Positions 18,998 to 27,378 of a DNA stretch of 64,000 bases are shown one piece after another. The number at the start of each line of letters is the position of its first letter. Positions within the stretch are counted from its first letter, which is position 1. Position numbers and translations under genes: made by a program. Source of the stretch: Pseudomonadaceae bacterium (GTDB taxonomy: Bacteria; Pseudomonadota; Gammaproteobacteria; Pseudomonadales; Azotimanducaceae); assembly GCA_024743175.1 (NCBI GenBank), contig JANSXA010000006.1, positions 299,400 to 363,399 of the forward strand, in the 5' to 3' direction. The notes beneath the pieces were generated by a model. It saw nothing but the letters and a program-made list of their open reading frames with translations, was not told the origin of the DNA and did not search any database.

Positions 18998-19114
18998 ATG
19001 GTTCCTCCGGAAAAACTTATAGAGCTTTGGTGGCTGCTAGAAGGACGAATTAGCGGAGGAAACATGGTTGGTTACAACAAAGGATCTGCATGGAATCGAG
19101 TGATGAACAATTAG
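18998..19114 (+). CDS. Possible 38-aa leader/small protein ahead of the thyX-like gene
   Basis: A short ATG frame preceded by AGGATAAG, reading MVPPEKLIELWWLLEGR and on to MNN, then TAG. It overlaps the thyX-like start (19090) in another frame. It could be a true small protein or a leader whose translation feeds ribosomes to the next gene. There is no homology I can name. Confidence 0.3.
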   Translation: MVPPEKLIELWWLLEGRISGGNMVGYNKGSAWNRVMNN

Positions 19115-20016
19115 ACCGCGTGCGCGTAGCGGCTTTAGACAAAATGATCGGATCAAGAATTAGTGTTTTGGATGATGGATTCGTGCGTGTTGTCGACTAT
19201 ATGGGGTCTGATCAGTCGATCGTCCAGGCGGCTAGAGTCTCTTATGGTGCAGGAACAAGGAAGGTGCATGAAGATGAGGGTTTGATCCGTTACCTGATGC
19301 GCCACCAGCATACGACGCCGTTTGAAATGTGCGAACTAAAGTTGCATGTGCGCGTTCCGATGGATTGTTGGCGTCAGTGGATTAGGCATAGGACCGCTAG
19401 CGTAAATGAGTATTCGACGAGGTATTCAATAGCAATTGATGCGGCTCAAAGGACAAAACCGGACGAGTGGCGGCTCCAATCCACTAGCAATAGGCAAGGG
19501 AGTGTCGGTTATGTTTCAGACGAAATCGGTTCGACTACTTCGAAGAGGGAGCAGAAATTTCTAGATAGTGCGAGGAATCTATACGAGGAGAGGATCTCCA
19601 AGGGAATAGCCAGGGAACAAGCGCGTAAAGACCTTCCGCTGTCGACCTACACCGAGGCATATTGGAAGGTTGACCTACATAATCTTTTCCATTTCCTAAA
19701 GCTTAGAATGGATCCTCACGCCCAATACGAGATTCGCGAATATGCCAAGGTGATAGGCCAGGAGGTTGTGAGCCACTGGTGCCCGATTGCGTGGAAAGCT
19801 TTTCTGGACTATCAGGTGAATTCTACTTTCTTGTCGCGTCGAGAAATTGAGGTTATTCAACACATATCGGCCGGGCGCCTAGATCGTTCGCTAAAATGCG
19901 CCCAAGATTTTGGTTGGATAAGAAAGGATGGAGCCCTTGGTCAAAACAGGGAGAGATCGGAGTTAGAAAAGAAACTGGAATTGCTTGGTCTTTCAATACC
20001 GTGGAACGAAGTGTAG
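19090..20016 (+). CDS. ThyX-like flavin-dependent thymidylate synthase
   Basis: A 308-aa protein with all the ThyX landmarks: RHQHTTPFEM (about 71-80), the signature RHRxxSxNxxSxR as RHRTASVNEYSTR at 99-111, and the C-terminal LHNLFHFLKLRMDPHAQYEIR stretch that binds FAD and nucleotide. ThyX methylates dUMP using FAD, NADPH and methylene-tetrahydrofolate. An extra 60-residue tail follows the usual end (about 240). In a cluster with a DNA methyltransferase and a PRTase-like protein it may make a modified pyrimidine or adjust the dTMP pool rather than serve as housekeeping TS. The stop TAG overlaps the next GTG. Confidence 0.85.
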   Translation: MESSDEQLDRVRVAALDKMIGSRISVLDDGFVRVVDYMGSDQSIVQAARVSYGAGTRKVHEDEGLIRYLMRHQHTTPFEMCELKLHVRVPMDCWRQWIRHRTASVNEYSTRYSIAIDAAQRTKPDEWRLQSTSNRQGSVGYVSDEIGSTTSKREQKFLDSARNLYEERISKGIAREQARKDLPLSTYTEAYWKVDLHNLFHFLKLRMDPHAQYEIREYAKVIGQEVVSHWCPIAWKAFLDYQVNSTFLSRREIEVIQHISAGRLDRSLKCAQDFGWIRKDGALGQNRERSELEKKLELLGLSIPWNEV

Positions 20017-20975
20017 TGGCATACGTCTCCGATTCTGAAACGCCTACGGTAGCGAGACCAAGAGCACCACGAGGATCACTCTATTCCACAAGTTTTGGAG
20101 CTGCTTTGGTGGGGAAAACAGAAGATCTACTCAACAGTTCGCGTTTTTCTCGATATAAAGGAAAAGTTGATTTACTCCTTACTTCCCCCCCTTTTCCGCT
20201 GAATAGAAAGAAGAAATACGGAAACCTAAGCGAGCAAGAATATTTGCGCTGGTTTGCGGGGCAAGCTCAGCTATTTACGGAGTATTTAAGCGAGTCAGGG
20301 TCTATCGTTATCGAATTGGGAAATTCCTGGAACAAGGGCTCGCCAACCATGTCGACGCTCGCACTGAGAGCGCTGCTCGAATTCCAGGAGTCCGCTAATC
20401 TACACCTCTGCCAACAGTTTGTATGGTTCAACACGGCAAAGCTACCAACTCCAGCACCCTGGGTGACTATTGATCGTATTAGAGTAAAGGACGCATTCAC
20501 CAACATTTGGTGGCTGAGTAAGACAGAGAGGCCAAAGGCTGATAACAGAAGGGTTTTGAATGCATATAGCGAGCAGATGGAGTCCCTCTTAAAGAAAGGC
20601 GACTACAATGCTGGCCGTCGACCATCGCAACATAAGATAGGCGAACAAAGCTTTTTGGCGAACAATGGGGGATCGATTCCTCCTAACGTCTTAACTTCGT
20701 CAAATACCGATTCTCGGTCGCGGTACTTGAGATATTGTAGAGAACATTCAATAACGCCCCACCCAGCGAGGATGCCAATCGATATACCGAAGTTCTTCAT
20801 TCAGTTGCTAACAGAAGAAAGAGACCTCGTTCTCGACCCGTTCTGCGGTAGTAACACGACCGGACAAGCAGCTGAGGAGCTCCAACGCTACTGGTTGTCG
20901 ATTGATGCGGAAGAGTCTTACCTACAGGGTTCAATAGGTAGATTCGATCGTCCGAGAGTTTTGCGCAAGAAATGA
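20016..20975 (+). CDS. DNA methyltransferase, N4-cytosine/N6-adenine type (beta order)
   Basis: A 319-aa protein taken from the GTG at 20016, which shares a base with the thyX-like stop; a GTG at 20001 is also possible. Motif IV is TSPPF (about 56-60), the form common in N4-cytosine enzymes. The AdoMet-binding motif I comes late, as VLDPFCGSNTTG (about residue 280), so the order IV...I makes it a beta-class enzyme. The segment between holds the target recognition part. It may protect self DNA, mark it for the neighbouring effectors, or be part of a base-modification pathway. No partner restriction nuclease of a known type is adjacent. It overlaps the next gene by 4 bases (ATGA). Confidence 0.85.
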   Translation: MAYVSDSETPTVARPRAPRGSLYSTSFGAALVGKTEDLLNSSRFSRYKGKVDLLLTSPPFPLNRKKKYGNLSEQEYLRWFAGQAQLFTEYLSESGSIVIELGNSWNKGSPTMSTLALRALLEFQESANLHLCQQFVWFNTAKLPTPAPWVTIDRIRVKDAFTNIWWLSKTERPKADNRRVLNAYSEQMESLLKKGDYNAGRRPSQHKIGEQSFLANNGGSIPPNVLTSSNTDSRSRYLRYCREHSITPHPARMPIDIPKFFIQLLTEERDLVLDPFCGSNTTGQAAEELQRYWLSIDAEESYLQGSIGRFDRPRVLRKK

Positions 20976-21865
20976 GTCGCCTTCCAGACAATTTAGAGCT
21001 CATGGAAGAGATTCTTCTTACCAATGAGTTAGTTTGGGAAGGGAAAATCAATCAAACGATGATCGATGAGTGGCTTTCAAACTTCGTTGGCGATGTATTT
21101 GATGTTGATTATGAGCGCTCAATAGCACTTTGGCTGCTAGCAAACTTTGTTTACTATAACCTCAATGAAGTAAGCCATCTCTTTAAAGTGGCGTATGGGG
21201 ATCTTGTTCGAAAGATAGTTACGCGCATATCAGGGAAAGGGCTAGAAAAAGCGTTGGAGGAAACTCTACAAAAAACTGTGTTCGGCACACTTGGAAAAAC
21301 GAGTGAGAGTAGCAGTATGTTGCTCTACTATTTTCGGACAGTAAATGCGATAGGAATGAAAAATTTTCTTCCTACTAAGTCAGTTGATTATGAAAGCGTT
21401 GTCTTTGTTGATGACGTCACACTTTCAACACACACTGGTAGCCAAGCTTGGGGTTATCTTCGGGCTGAAATGGGGAAGCACCACGGAAAAGAAATCCATG
21501 TGCTGACGATGCTCGCTTCCCGGGCTGCAATAGATTTCTTGGAAGCGAAGGGAATTATGGTAACGAGTGCCATATGCCTTGACGACGAAAACAAGGCCTT
21601 TAGTAAAGAAAGCTATGTGTTTCATTCGCATGAAGATCACAAAGCGCGGGCAGAGAAGATGGCCATACACTATGGTCAGAAGTGTTTTCCCAAATCACCT
21701 TTAGGTCATGGGGATGGTCAATACCTATTTGGATTTTGGTACAACGTGCCTGACAATTCCCTTCCGATTTTCTGGTCTGATCAGAATGGTTGGACACCAA
21801 TTTTCAGGCGCAGCCACAAGGTATATGGACTCACAGAGGCAGATGGAATTGGAACATTCATATAG
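20972..21865 (+). CDS. Phosphoribosyltransferase-like protein
   Basis: A 297-aa protein with a helical N-terminal domain (1-100) and a PRTase-like core. SVVFVDDVTLSTHTG at 142-156 matches the PRPP-binding loop of type I PRTases (hydrophobic stretch, two acids, then S/T-x-x-T/S-G). A further beta-alpha pattern, IHVLTMLASRAAIDFLEAKG, follows. It could transfer ribose-phosphate to a base or protein, or use PRPP as a signal. PRTase-like proteins beside ORC/CDC6-like ATPases have been predicted as conflict-system components; I know of no biochemistry to cite. The gene overlaps both neighbours. Confidence 0.65.
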   Translation: MSRLPDNLELMEEILLTNELVWEGKINQTMIDEWLSNFVGDVFDVDYERSIALWLLANFVYYNLNEVSHLFKVAYGDLVRKIVTRISGKGLEKALEETLQKTVFGTLGKTSESSSMLLYYFRTVNAIGMKNFLPTKSVDYESVVFVDDVTLSTHTGSQAWGYLRAEMGKHHGKEIHVLTMLASRAAIDFLEAKGIMVTSAICLDDENKAFSKESYVFHSHEDHKARAEKMAIHYGQKCFPKSPLGHGDGQYLFGFWYNVPDNSLPIFWSDQNGWTPIFRRSHKVYGLTEADGIGTFI

Positions 21866-23786
21866 AAATCCTTTCACCGATTACCATGCGAACAGAATCG
21901 ACGTTGATGCGCTGCTGGACTATTGGTGTGACCCTTGGTCGGTCTTTAATACGCGAGGATTGTCAGAACGTAGGGTTTTCGAAGAAAGTGGCCCTCTCGT
22001 TTTTATCGGGGGTAGAGGTTCTGGTAAAACCATGTTCCTGCGCTACTTCTCCATTGATGTCCAAGGAGCGCGCTACACTCGCGAAAATGATAGTAGTTCG
22101 TTTGCGGGTTACCTCGAAGCACAAGGTGCGATTGGGATTTACGTTAGATTTGATGGGGCCACGCTAAGCTCGTTCGAAGGAAGTAATGTTTCGGATGAAG
22201 TATGGAGGAACCTGTTTGTACATTACTTTGAGTTGTTTTTAGCTAGAGAATACCTAGTGGCTGTTAAAACTATAGCTGATCGGGACTCGGCAATAGCGGG
22301 AACTGTCAAAAAGTTTATTGCAGAGGCATGGAAGCTGTTTGGATCTGACGATTTAGAAATGCCAGAAACGATCTCTATGTTTGTGTCGGTTGTGAATCAG
22401 CGTTTAAAGGAGATTACGAACTATCGTGCTCAAGTTGGTTTCGCCCCAGCCACGTTCAAACCTTCTAGAGCTTATGCAGCGCAGGAGCTTAGCTTTGGAC
22501 TTGCAGATCTAATCCTCTCGAGCTTTCCCGAACTCGGTCCTCGGACAAAGTTCATAGTCTTGTTGGATGAATACGAGAACTTTAATGCTTCGCAACAACG
22601 GTTTGTGAATACGCTCCTAAAGTTTGCCTCTATTAGAGTGACTTTCAGGGTGGGTATGCGCCGTAATGGATGGCGCGATACAGGAACTGTCAACGATGAC
22701 GATTTCATAAAGGAGGGCAGAGACTACGAGAAGTTTGTGTTTGAGGAGATGCTTCACTCCAAGCGTAAGGGGTATCGAGAGTTTCTGCTCGATGTTGCAT
22801 CGAGACGTATGGCACGTGTTCCTTTCTATTCTGAGAAAGGTGACACCGATATCAGGAAATACCTAGGTAACGCGGAAGACCTAGAAAGCGAGGCTCAGCA
22901 AATTGTAGCGGGAGACAAAACAAGAATTGATGAATATTTTCAGTCAAAGGTGAAGGTTGGAGAGTTAGAGCCTAACAGGAGCCCGCTGGTCCGAACACTA
23001 GGATATTTATGGTTGGTTCGGGGGCAACCTAAAGATAAAACTAATATTGCTATTCGTGAATATGAGGCTGGAGAGAAGACCGAGTTGGCACAGCAATTTC
23101 GATATGACTATATAAACAAATACCGTCTCTCAACATGCATATTGCTCGCATCTATATATCGAAAGAGAAAAGCGTATTACAGTTTTAATACTTATAGCTA
23201 TTTGTCTTCCGGGATGGTCGGCCACTTCATTGAGCTGTGCCGGTATGCCTTTCGCTACGCTGAATTTGAATCGAATACCGGTGCGGTTGAGTCGAGAATA
23301 CGCATGGATCTACAAGCACGTGCTGCGAGAGAAGTTGGAATAGACCAGTTGCAGCAGGTCAAACGTATAGCGAACCATGGAAGACGTTTGTATAGGCTTG
23401 TAGAGAATCTCGGAGCGATTTTCCGTACATATCACTTGGACCTTCGAATTAGGTACCCAGAAACTAACCAATTCTCATTGGATCAAAGTCAATTAGGCGA
23501 AGAAAATGCGAGTGTTTTCGATGCCGCTCTGATGTGGTCAGTTATCCAGCAGAAGCCAACCTTGCAGGCTGATGCTCCTCGGCAGAAACGTACTGAACTG
23601 TTCACACTGAATCGGATATTCTCTCCAGTATTCGAGATATCGTATCGAACGCGGGGGGGGATAAGTGAGGCTTACAATGGTCTGGACTTTATCAAGTTGA
23701 TTTCATCGGAGAACGTTGTTCCGAAGAGGGAATTGACAGTTCCAAAAGGTGATTCATCTGACTCTCATCAAGAGTCCTTGTTTTAA
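21843..23786 (+). CDS. ORC/CDC6-like AAA+ ATPase
   Basis: A 647-aa protein from ATG 21843, overlapping the PRTase-like gene by 23 bases; an ATG at 21825 is also possible. Walker A is GGRGSGKT (56-63) inside PLVFIGGRGSGKTMFLRYF. Walker B is IVLLDEYENF (238-247). Arg-rich sensor-like segments follow (FRVGMRRNGWR). The C-terminal 350 residues are helical and of unknown fold. This plan is typical of ORC-CDC6-type ATPases found in phage-defence islands, where they are thought to sense or remodel DNA and switch on an effector. Confidence 0.75.
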   Translation: MELEHSYRNPFTDYHANRIDVDALLDYWCDPWSVFNTRGLSERRVFEESGPLVFIGGRGSGKTMFLRYFSIDVQGARYTRENDSSSFAGYLEAQGAIGIYVRFDGATLSSFEGSNVSDEVWRNLFVHYFELFLAREYLVAVKTIADRDSAIAGTVKKFIAEAWKLFGSDDLEMPETISMFVSVVNQRLKEITNYRAQVGFAPATFKPSRAYAAQELSFGLADLILSSFPELGPRTKFIVLLDEYENFNASQQRFVNTLLKFASIRVTFRVGMRRNGWRDTGTVNDDDFIKEGRDYEKFVFEEMLHSKRKGYREFLLDVASRRMARVPFYSEKGDTDIRKYLGNAEDLESEAQQIVAGDKTRIDEYFQSKVKVGELEPNRSPLVRTLGYLWLVRGQPKDKTNIAIREYEAGEKTELAQQFRYDYINKYRLSTCILLASIYRKRKAYYSFNTYSYLSSGMVGHFIELCRYAFRYAEFESNTGAVESRIRMDLQARAAREVGIDQLQQVKRIANHGRRLYRLVENLGAIFRTYHLDLRIRYPETNQFSLDQSQLGEENASVFDAALMWSVIQQKPTLQADAPRQKRTELFTLNRIFSPVFEISYRTRGGISEAYNGLDFIKLISSENVVPKRELTVPKGDSSDSHQESLF

Positions 23787-23806
23787 AGATCCAGGGGTCG
23801 GTGTAG

Positions 23807-24760
23807 GTGAGCAGAAAACTTTCTAGTACAGAGGAATTAACGGCATCGAGCATGCCGAAACGGATTGATGCGCTGATTATTGCCGCAGGTGCGGACTATC
23901 GCGCTTATCAAGCACTCAGGCTTTTCAATGAGGAAGGTTTAACTATAGAGAAACTTATCATTGTCGACTTTAGGCAGCGGCGGGTCGAAGACGATGCTTA
24001 CAATAGTAAGTACTACCAATACCGTCAAGCTCTCTATAACGAATTAATTGAGTTGGAAGCAGACATTGACGACCCAAGCGGGTGCGTAGCTGAAATTGTG
24101 AATTCAGGACTTGTAGAATCTAGTAGGCAAAATCTCTATATAGATATTTCATGCTTTTCTAAACCGACTTTCTATACCTTACTTAAGTATTTTTCGATAA
24201 GTGGAGTGGATGAGATTTCTGTTCTTTATACTCAACCGCGGTCCTACAAATTTCCCCAGGGAAATTACCGCTCTTACCGTTCTAGCAGTGGTCCAACGAG
24301 CGTCAGGGAAATCCCCTCTTTTCCTGGCGAAGACAAGAGAGAGGATGAAAAGCTTTTGGTTTTGCTGATTGGATTTGATGGTGATTTAGCAGATGAGATA
24401 GGTGAAATCGTTGCGCCAACGAAAACCGTGGTAATTAACGGGTTCCCCAGCTTTGAGCCAAAATACAAAGACATTAGTTTGATCTGCAACGAAAAGCTTA
24501 TTCGCCCTTCGAACAAGCTACTTTATAGTAGATCGAGTAGTCCTTTTGATGTGTATAACCTGTTGGCGAAGCTTGTCGATAATGAGGTCGCAGTACATAT
24601 TGCCCCATTAGGAAACAAACCTATGGCTCTTGGCGCGTGCTTGTTTGCCATCCATTACCCCTCTGTGAGAGTGGTCTATCCCTTCCCGGAAGAGTACGTG
24701 AACGAAACGACTGACGAATGCTCTCATTCTTGGGTTTACAGAATGCCTTTGGCAAAGTAG
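23807..24760 (+). CDS. Unknown 317-aa protein of the ThyX/PRTase cluster
   Basis: Starts at GTG 23807, or at ATG 23852 (MPKRIDALIIAAG), which begins right at the first predicted strand. Alternating hydrophobic strands and helices (DALIIAAGADYRAYQAL, KLIIVDF, NLYIDISCF, KLLVLLIGFDGDLADEI, VHIAPLGNKPMALGACL) suggest two Rossmann-like units, as in nucleotide- or ligand-sensing domains. No catalytic motif is evident. As the last gene of the unit it may be the sensor or effector. It lies 20 bases after the ATPase gene. Confidence 0.6.
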   Translation: MSRKLSSTEELTASSMPKRIDALIIAAGADYRAYQALRLFNEEGLTIEKLIIVDFRQRRVEDDAYNSKYYQYRQALYNELIELEADIDDPSGCVAEIVNSGLVESSRQNLYIDISCFSKPTFYTLLKYFSISGVDEISVLYTQPRSYKFPQGNYRSYRSSSGPTSVREIPSFPGEDKREDEKLLVLLIGFDGDLADEIGEIVAPTKTVVINGFPSFEPKYKDISLICNEKLIRPSNKLLYSRSSSPFDVYNLLAKLVDNEVAVHIAPLGNKPMALGACLFAIHYPSVRVVYPFPEEYVNETTDECSHSWVYRMPLAK

Positions 24761-24997
24761 TGACCATCGCGTGGATGGGTCATGAGGGTCATTGTCTGGT
24801 TCATAAAGGGTGCTGGTTGCCCTCAATGTCTAGTTGCACTTAGACCTGGCGTTGCGCTGTTTCAGCGATCTTTTATCTAGGGGTGTCTTTTCGATACCCG
24901 GCTGAACAAATCGTCCCAGTAGGTTCGAATATTGCCTCCATCTCGCTCTGGACTTAAAGAATGACTTTTGAACAAATTGGAATGCTGAGGGTATGTT
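24761..24997. other. Intergenic stretch before the IS3 element
   Basis: 237 bases with no convincing gene. An open minus-strand frame reaches into the IS end but shows no motif or ribosome site. Confidence 0.5.
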
Positions 24998-25071
24998 TGA
25001 CCTTTCCCCCAAAAACTTGACCGTTGCGAAAGAGATTTTTCCCATTAAATTGTACGAAGGGAGAAGTCGAT

Positions 25072-25368
25072 ATGAAGCGCAAGACCTACACAGAAGAGCA
25101 GATCATCGCGATCTTGAACGAGCACGAAGCAGGACTGCCAGCCAACGAAGTGATCCGCAAGCATGGTATCGCCAATGGCACGTTTTACCGCTGGAAGAGT
25201 AAGTATGGCGGCATGGAGGTGTCTGAAGTTAAGCGGTTGAAAGAGCTTGAGGCGGAGAACGCGAAGTTGAAAAAGTTGTTGGCGGAAACGATGCTAGAAA
25301 AAACAGCGTTGGAGGATGTGGTTTCGCGAAAGTGGGTAAAGTACCGTAGTACCTACGGCGTCAGCTAA
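25072..25368 (+). CDS. IS3-family OrfA, DNA-binding part of transposase
   Basis: A 98-aa protein from ATG 25072, with GGGAG upstream. It has an HTH (TEEQIIAILNEHEAG ... HGIANGTFYRWKSKYGG) and a leucine-zipper-like tail (KRLKELEAENAKLKKLLAETML), as in HTH_Tnp_1 OrfA proteins. It recognises the IS ends and multimerises. Its last residues run past the usual KW ending into VKYRSTYGVS. Confidence 0.88.
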   Translation: MKRKTYTEEQIIAILNEHEAGLPANEVIRKHGIANGTFYRWKSKYGGMEVSEVKRLKELEAENAKLKKLLAETMLEKTALEDVVSRKWVKYRSTYGVS

Positions 25369-26167
25369 ACGAAAGGTTGTCGGCTTTCTGCAGAAGCGTC
25401 ACCAGCTCAGTCAGCGCACTGCATGTCGTCTGGTCGGTATCAGCCGGCAAGCGATGCACTACAAGCCAGTGAAGTCGAGTGACCAGGCGATTGAAATCAG
25501 GCTGAAGCAACTTGGCGAACAGTATCCAAGGTATGGGTATTTGCTTCTGCACGCGATGTTGAAGGCTGAAGGACTGGTCATTAATCGTAAAAGGACGTAC
25601 CGGATTTACACAGAACTAGGTATGCAAGTCAGAACCAAGAAGCGAAAGAAGCTGGTACGTCCCAGAGTTCTCATGGCGGTACCAGGACGGCCTAACGAAC
25701 GCTGGTCGTTAGATTTTGTGTCGGATCAGTTGAGCAATGGCAGGCGCTTTAGAGTCTTGAACATCGTCGACGATTATTCGCGAACCTGTGTCGGGCAGTT
25801 GGTCGACACTTTGATTTCCGGAGAACGACTGGCTCACTTTCTAGATGAAATACACCTAGCAAGGTCATTGCCTGAAACGATTGTTTTAGACAATGGTCCC
25901 GAACTCACAAGCAAAGCGATGTTCTTGTGGTCAAGGTCGAACAAGGTGAAGTTGCATTTTATCCAACCAGGAAAGCCAACACAGAATGCTTTTGTTGAAT
26001 CCTTCAACGGCAGGTTCAGAGATTTATGTTTGAACCAGAATTATTTTACGAGTTTGGACGATGCCAGGTCGATCATTGATCACTGGCGCGACCATTACAA
26101 TCGAGTGAAGCCTCACAGTTCGCTCGGATACCAGCCACCTGTTTTATTTGAAGAACAGGTGGCTTAA
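25343..26167 (+). CDS. IS3-family OrfB, DDE transposase catalytic part
   Basis: The frame is open from about 25340 and overlaps the end of orfA. The first in-frame ATG (25454) would cut off conserved sequence (KRKVVGFLQKRHQLSQRTACRLVG), so translation probably comes by frameshift from orfA or from a non-ATG start. An HTH_21-like segment is followed by the rve core: WSLDFVSDQL (first Asp), IVLDNGPELTS (second Asp) and NAFVESFNGRFRD (Glu). It ends YNRVKPHSSLGYQPP, the usual IS3 C-terminus. No interruption is visible. Confidence 0.85.
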   Translation, partial: TVVPTASAKRKVVGFLQKRHQLSQRTACRLVGISRQAMHYKPVKSSDQAIEIRLKQLGEQYPRYGYLLLHAMLKAEGLVINRKRTYRIYTELGMQVRTKKRKKLVRPRVLMAVPGRPNERWSLDFVSDQLSNGRRFRVLNIVDDYSRTCVGQLVDTLISGERLAHFLDEIHLARSLPETIVLDNGPELTSKAMFLWSRSNKVKLHFIQPGKPTQNAFVESFNGRFRDLCLNQNYFTSLDDARSIIDHWRDHYNRVKPHSSLGYQPPVLFEEQVA

Positions 26168-26264
26168 TACTGTGGAATTGTCTATATCAATGCGGACAAG
26201 TTACGGGGAAAGGTCAGCTGGAGCTTATTAATCTGCAAATCCCTCTCCAAACTCCGATTAGTCG

Positions 26265-26301
26265 TATCGAAAATTTTAAGCGCGACTCAAAATTTTCGAT
26301 A
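26265..26301. terminator. Perfect 13-bp AT-rich inverted repeat
   Basis: TATCGAAAATTTT, 11-base loop, then AAAATTTTCGATA. It lies 2 bases beyond the stop of the minus-strand gene at 26303 and 49 bases right of the IS3 end. A transcript from that gene would form a long AU-rich stem, so it may act as a terminator; it could also be a protein-binding palindrome. Confidence 0.45.
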
Positions 26302-26302
26302 T

Positions 26303-27172
26303 CTAAGGCGGGCCAATTTTTTGATATAAGCCGCTTATGCGCCAATTCGCGGCAACAAAGGAGTTGGCTGACTCAAAAAGGGAGAATAGAGTGGTCCAAT
26401 TTGAAACGACGCCAAGGATAACAAGCAATACCACTAGTAAATTGTGCCGGTTTGAAATGGCAACATTTTCTTTGTGTGTTAAGCGCTGGTTTTCTAGCTC
26501 TTTAAGATAAGTAATACCTTTCCCACGCATGACATACCCTGAGTTTTTTTTCGCTAAGAAATTTTCACTTTCGAGTTCTGGCAATACGTGTGATAAAAAC
26601 AAGCCACTTAACATTCTGTTTTTGACTGAATGACTAGCGAGCAATCCTGCAATCGCATCCGAAGAGACAGCTTGGAAGAAACCACTTCGCTTATGGTCAT
26701 CGTAGATACAGTTTAGTATCACTTCGATATCATCAGGTGCGCTAAAAGGGATTGGATAGAAATCAGTGTAGGCATAGTAGTGAAGTCGAAGCGTCTTAAA
26801 ACGCTCAGCTGACCAAGCGTACCAGAAGCTGTCAGTGGTGCAGTTGGTTGTTTTATAAACACCAATGTAAGTGACCTTGTTATCGATATAATTCTGATAG
26901 TTGTCATCGGTTTTTACGACACGACTGGTTTCGGATCCTCTATCCTTAATTAGTATCCAAAAATCATATCCCGCAATTTCTTCTGTGTTGCTCGTTGAGT
27001 ATTGTGCTTTAGTTCTGAGTTTTTTTTGCAGGATCTTAGTAGCGCGTTTTTTTCGCTCTGTTTTGGCCTTCGACAGCCAAAACCTCCCCACTAATGATGC
27101 AAAACCCGAGTAAAATTTGTAGACCGGTCGCAAGAGTAATATCTGAATTGTTCTCGATATCAACCGCTTCAT
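26303..27172 (-). CDS. Unknown protein with a C-terminal membrane anchor
   Basis: A 289-aa, basic, low-GC protein. The first 60 residues are rich in Arg/Lys with a weak hydrophobic start. The centre is soluble (YDFWILIKDRGSETS, then VTYIGVYKTTNC), followed by a long hydrophobic segment near residues 244-262 (LLVVLLVILGVVSNW). No family recognised. Low GC and the neighbouring IS suggest acquired DNA. It ends at the AT-rich palindrome described separately. Confidence 0.5.
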   Translation of the reverse strand: MKRLISRTIQILLLRPVYKFYSGFASLVGRFWLSKAKTERKKRATKILQKKLRTKAQYSTSNTEEIAGYDFWILIKDRGSETSRVVKTDDNYQNYIDNKVTYIGVYKTTNCTTDSFWYAWSAERFKTLRLHYYAYTDFYPIPFSAPDDIEVILNCIYDDHKRSGFFQAVSSDAIAGLLASHSVKNRMLSGLFLSHVLPELESENFLAKKNSGYVMRGKGITYLKELENQRLTHKENVAISNRHNLLVVLLVILGVVSNWTTLFSLFESANSFVAANWRISGLYQKIGPP

Positions 27173-27378
27173 TTACTGTCCTCCTCTATTTCGACCACCG
27201 GTGAACCTTAACATCCTACCTAACGAGGATAGGTATCTATGTGGCAAATCGGGAAAGAGCAAGTGGATATTGGTGCAAACACTCTAGGAGTTCGCCGACG
27301 CAGACAAACCTTCGCCTCCGGCTTATGTGCGATCCTTTGCTATTCTAAGCGCTGAAGTTATCATGAGGAGCAAGCAAG

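Larger units (their letters stand above)
24998..26216 (+). mobile_element. IS3-family insertion sequence with both ends
   Basis: About 1219 bp. The left end begins TGACCTTTCCCC followed by AACTTGACCG; the reverse complement of the right end begins TGACCTTTCCCC followed by AACTTGTCCG, giving clear imperfect terminal inverted repeats. It carries orfA and orfB in the IS3 arrangement. The flanking bases (GTT on the left, GCT on the right) are not a convincing target duplication, so it may have recombined since insertion. Confidence 0.85.

Noticed and set aside
24995..26219. Target-site duplication flanking the IS3 element
   Set aside because: Flanking bases GTT and GCT differ; no convincing duplication.
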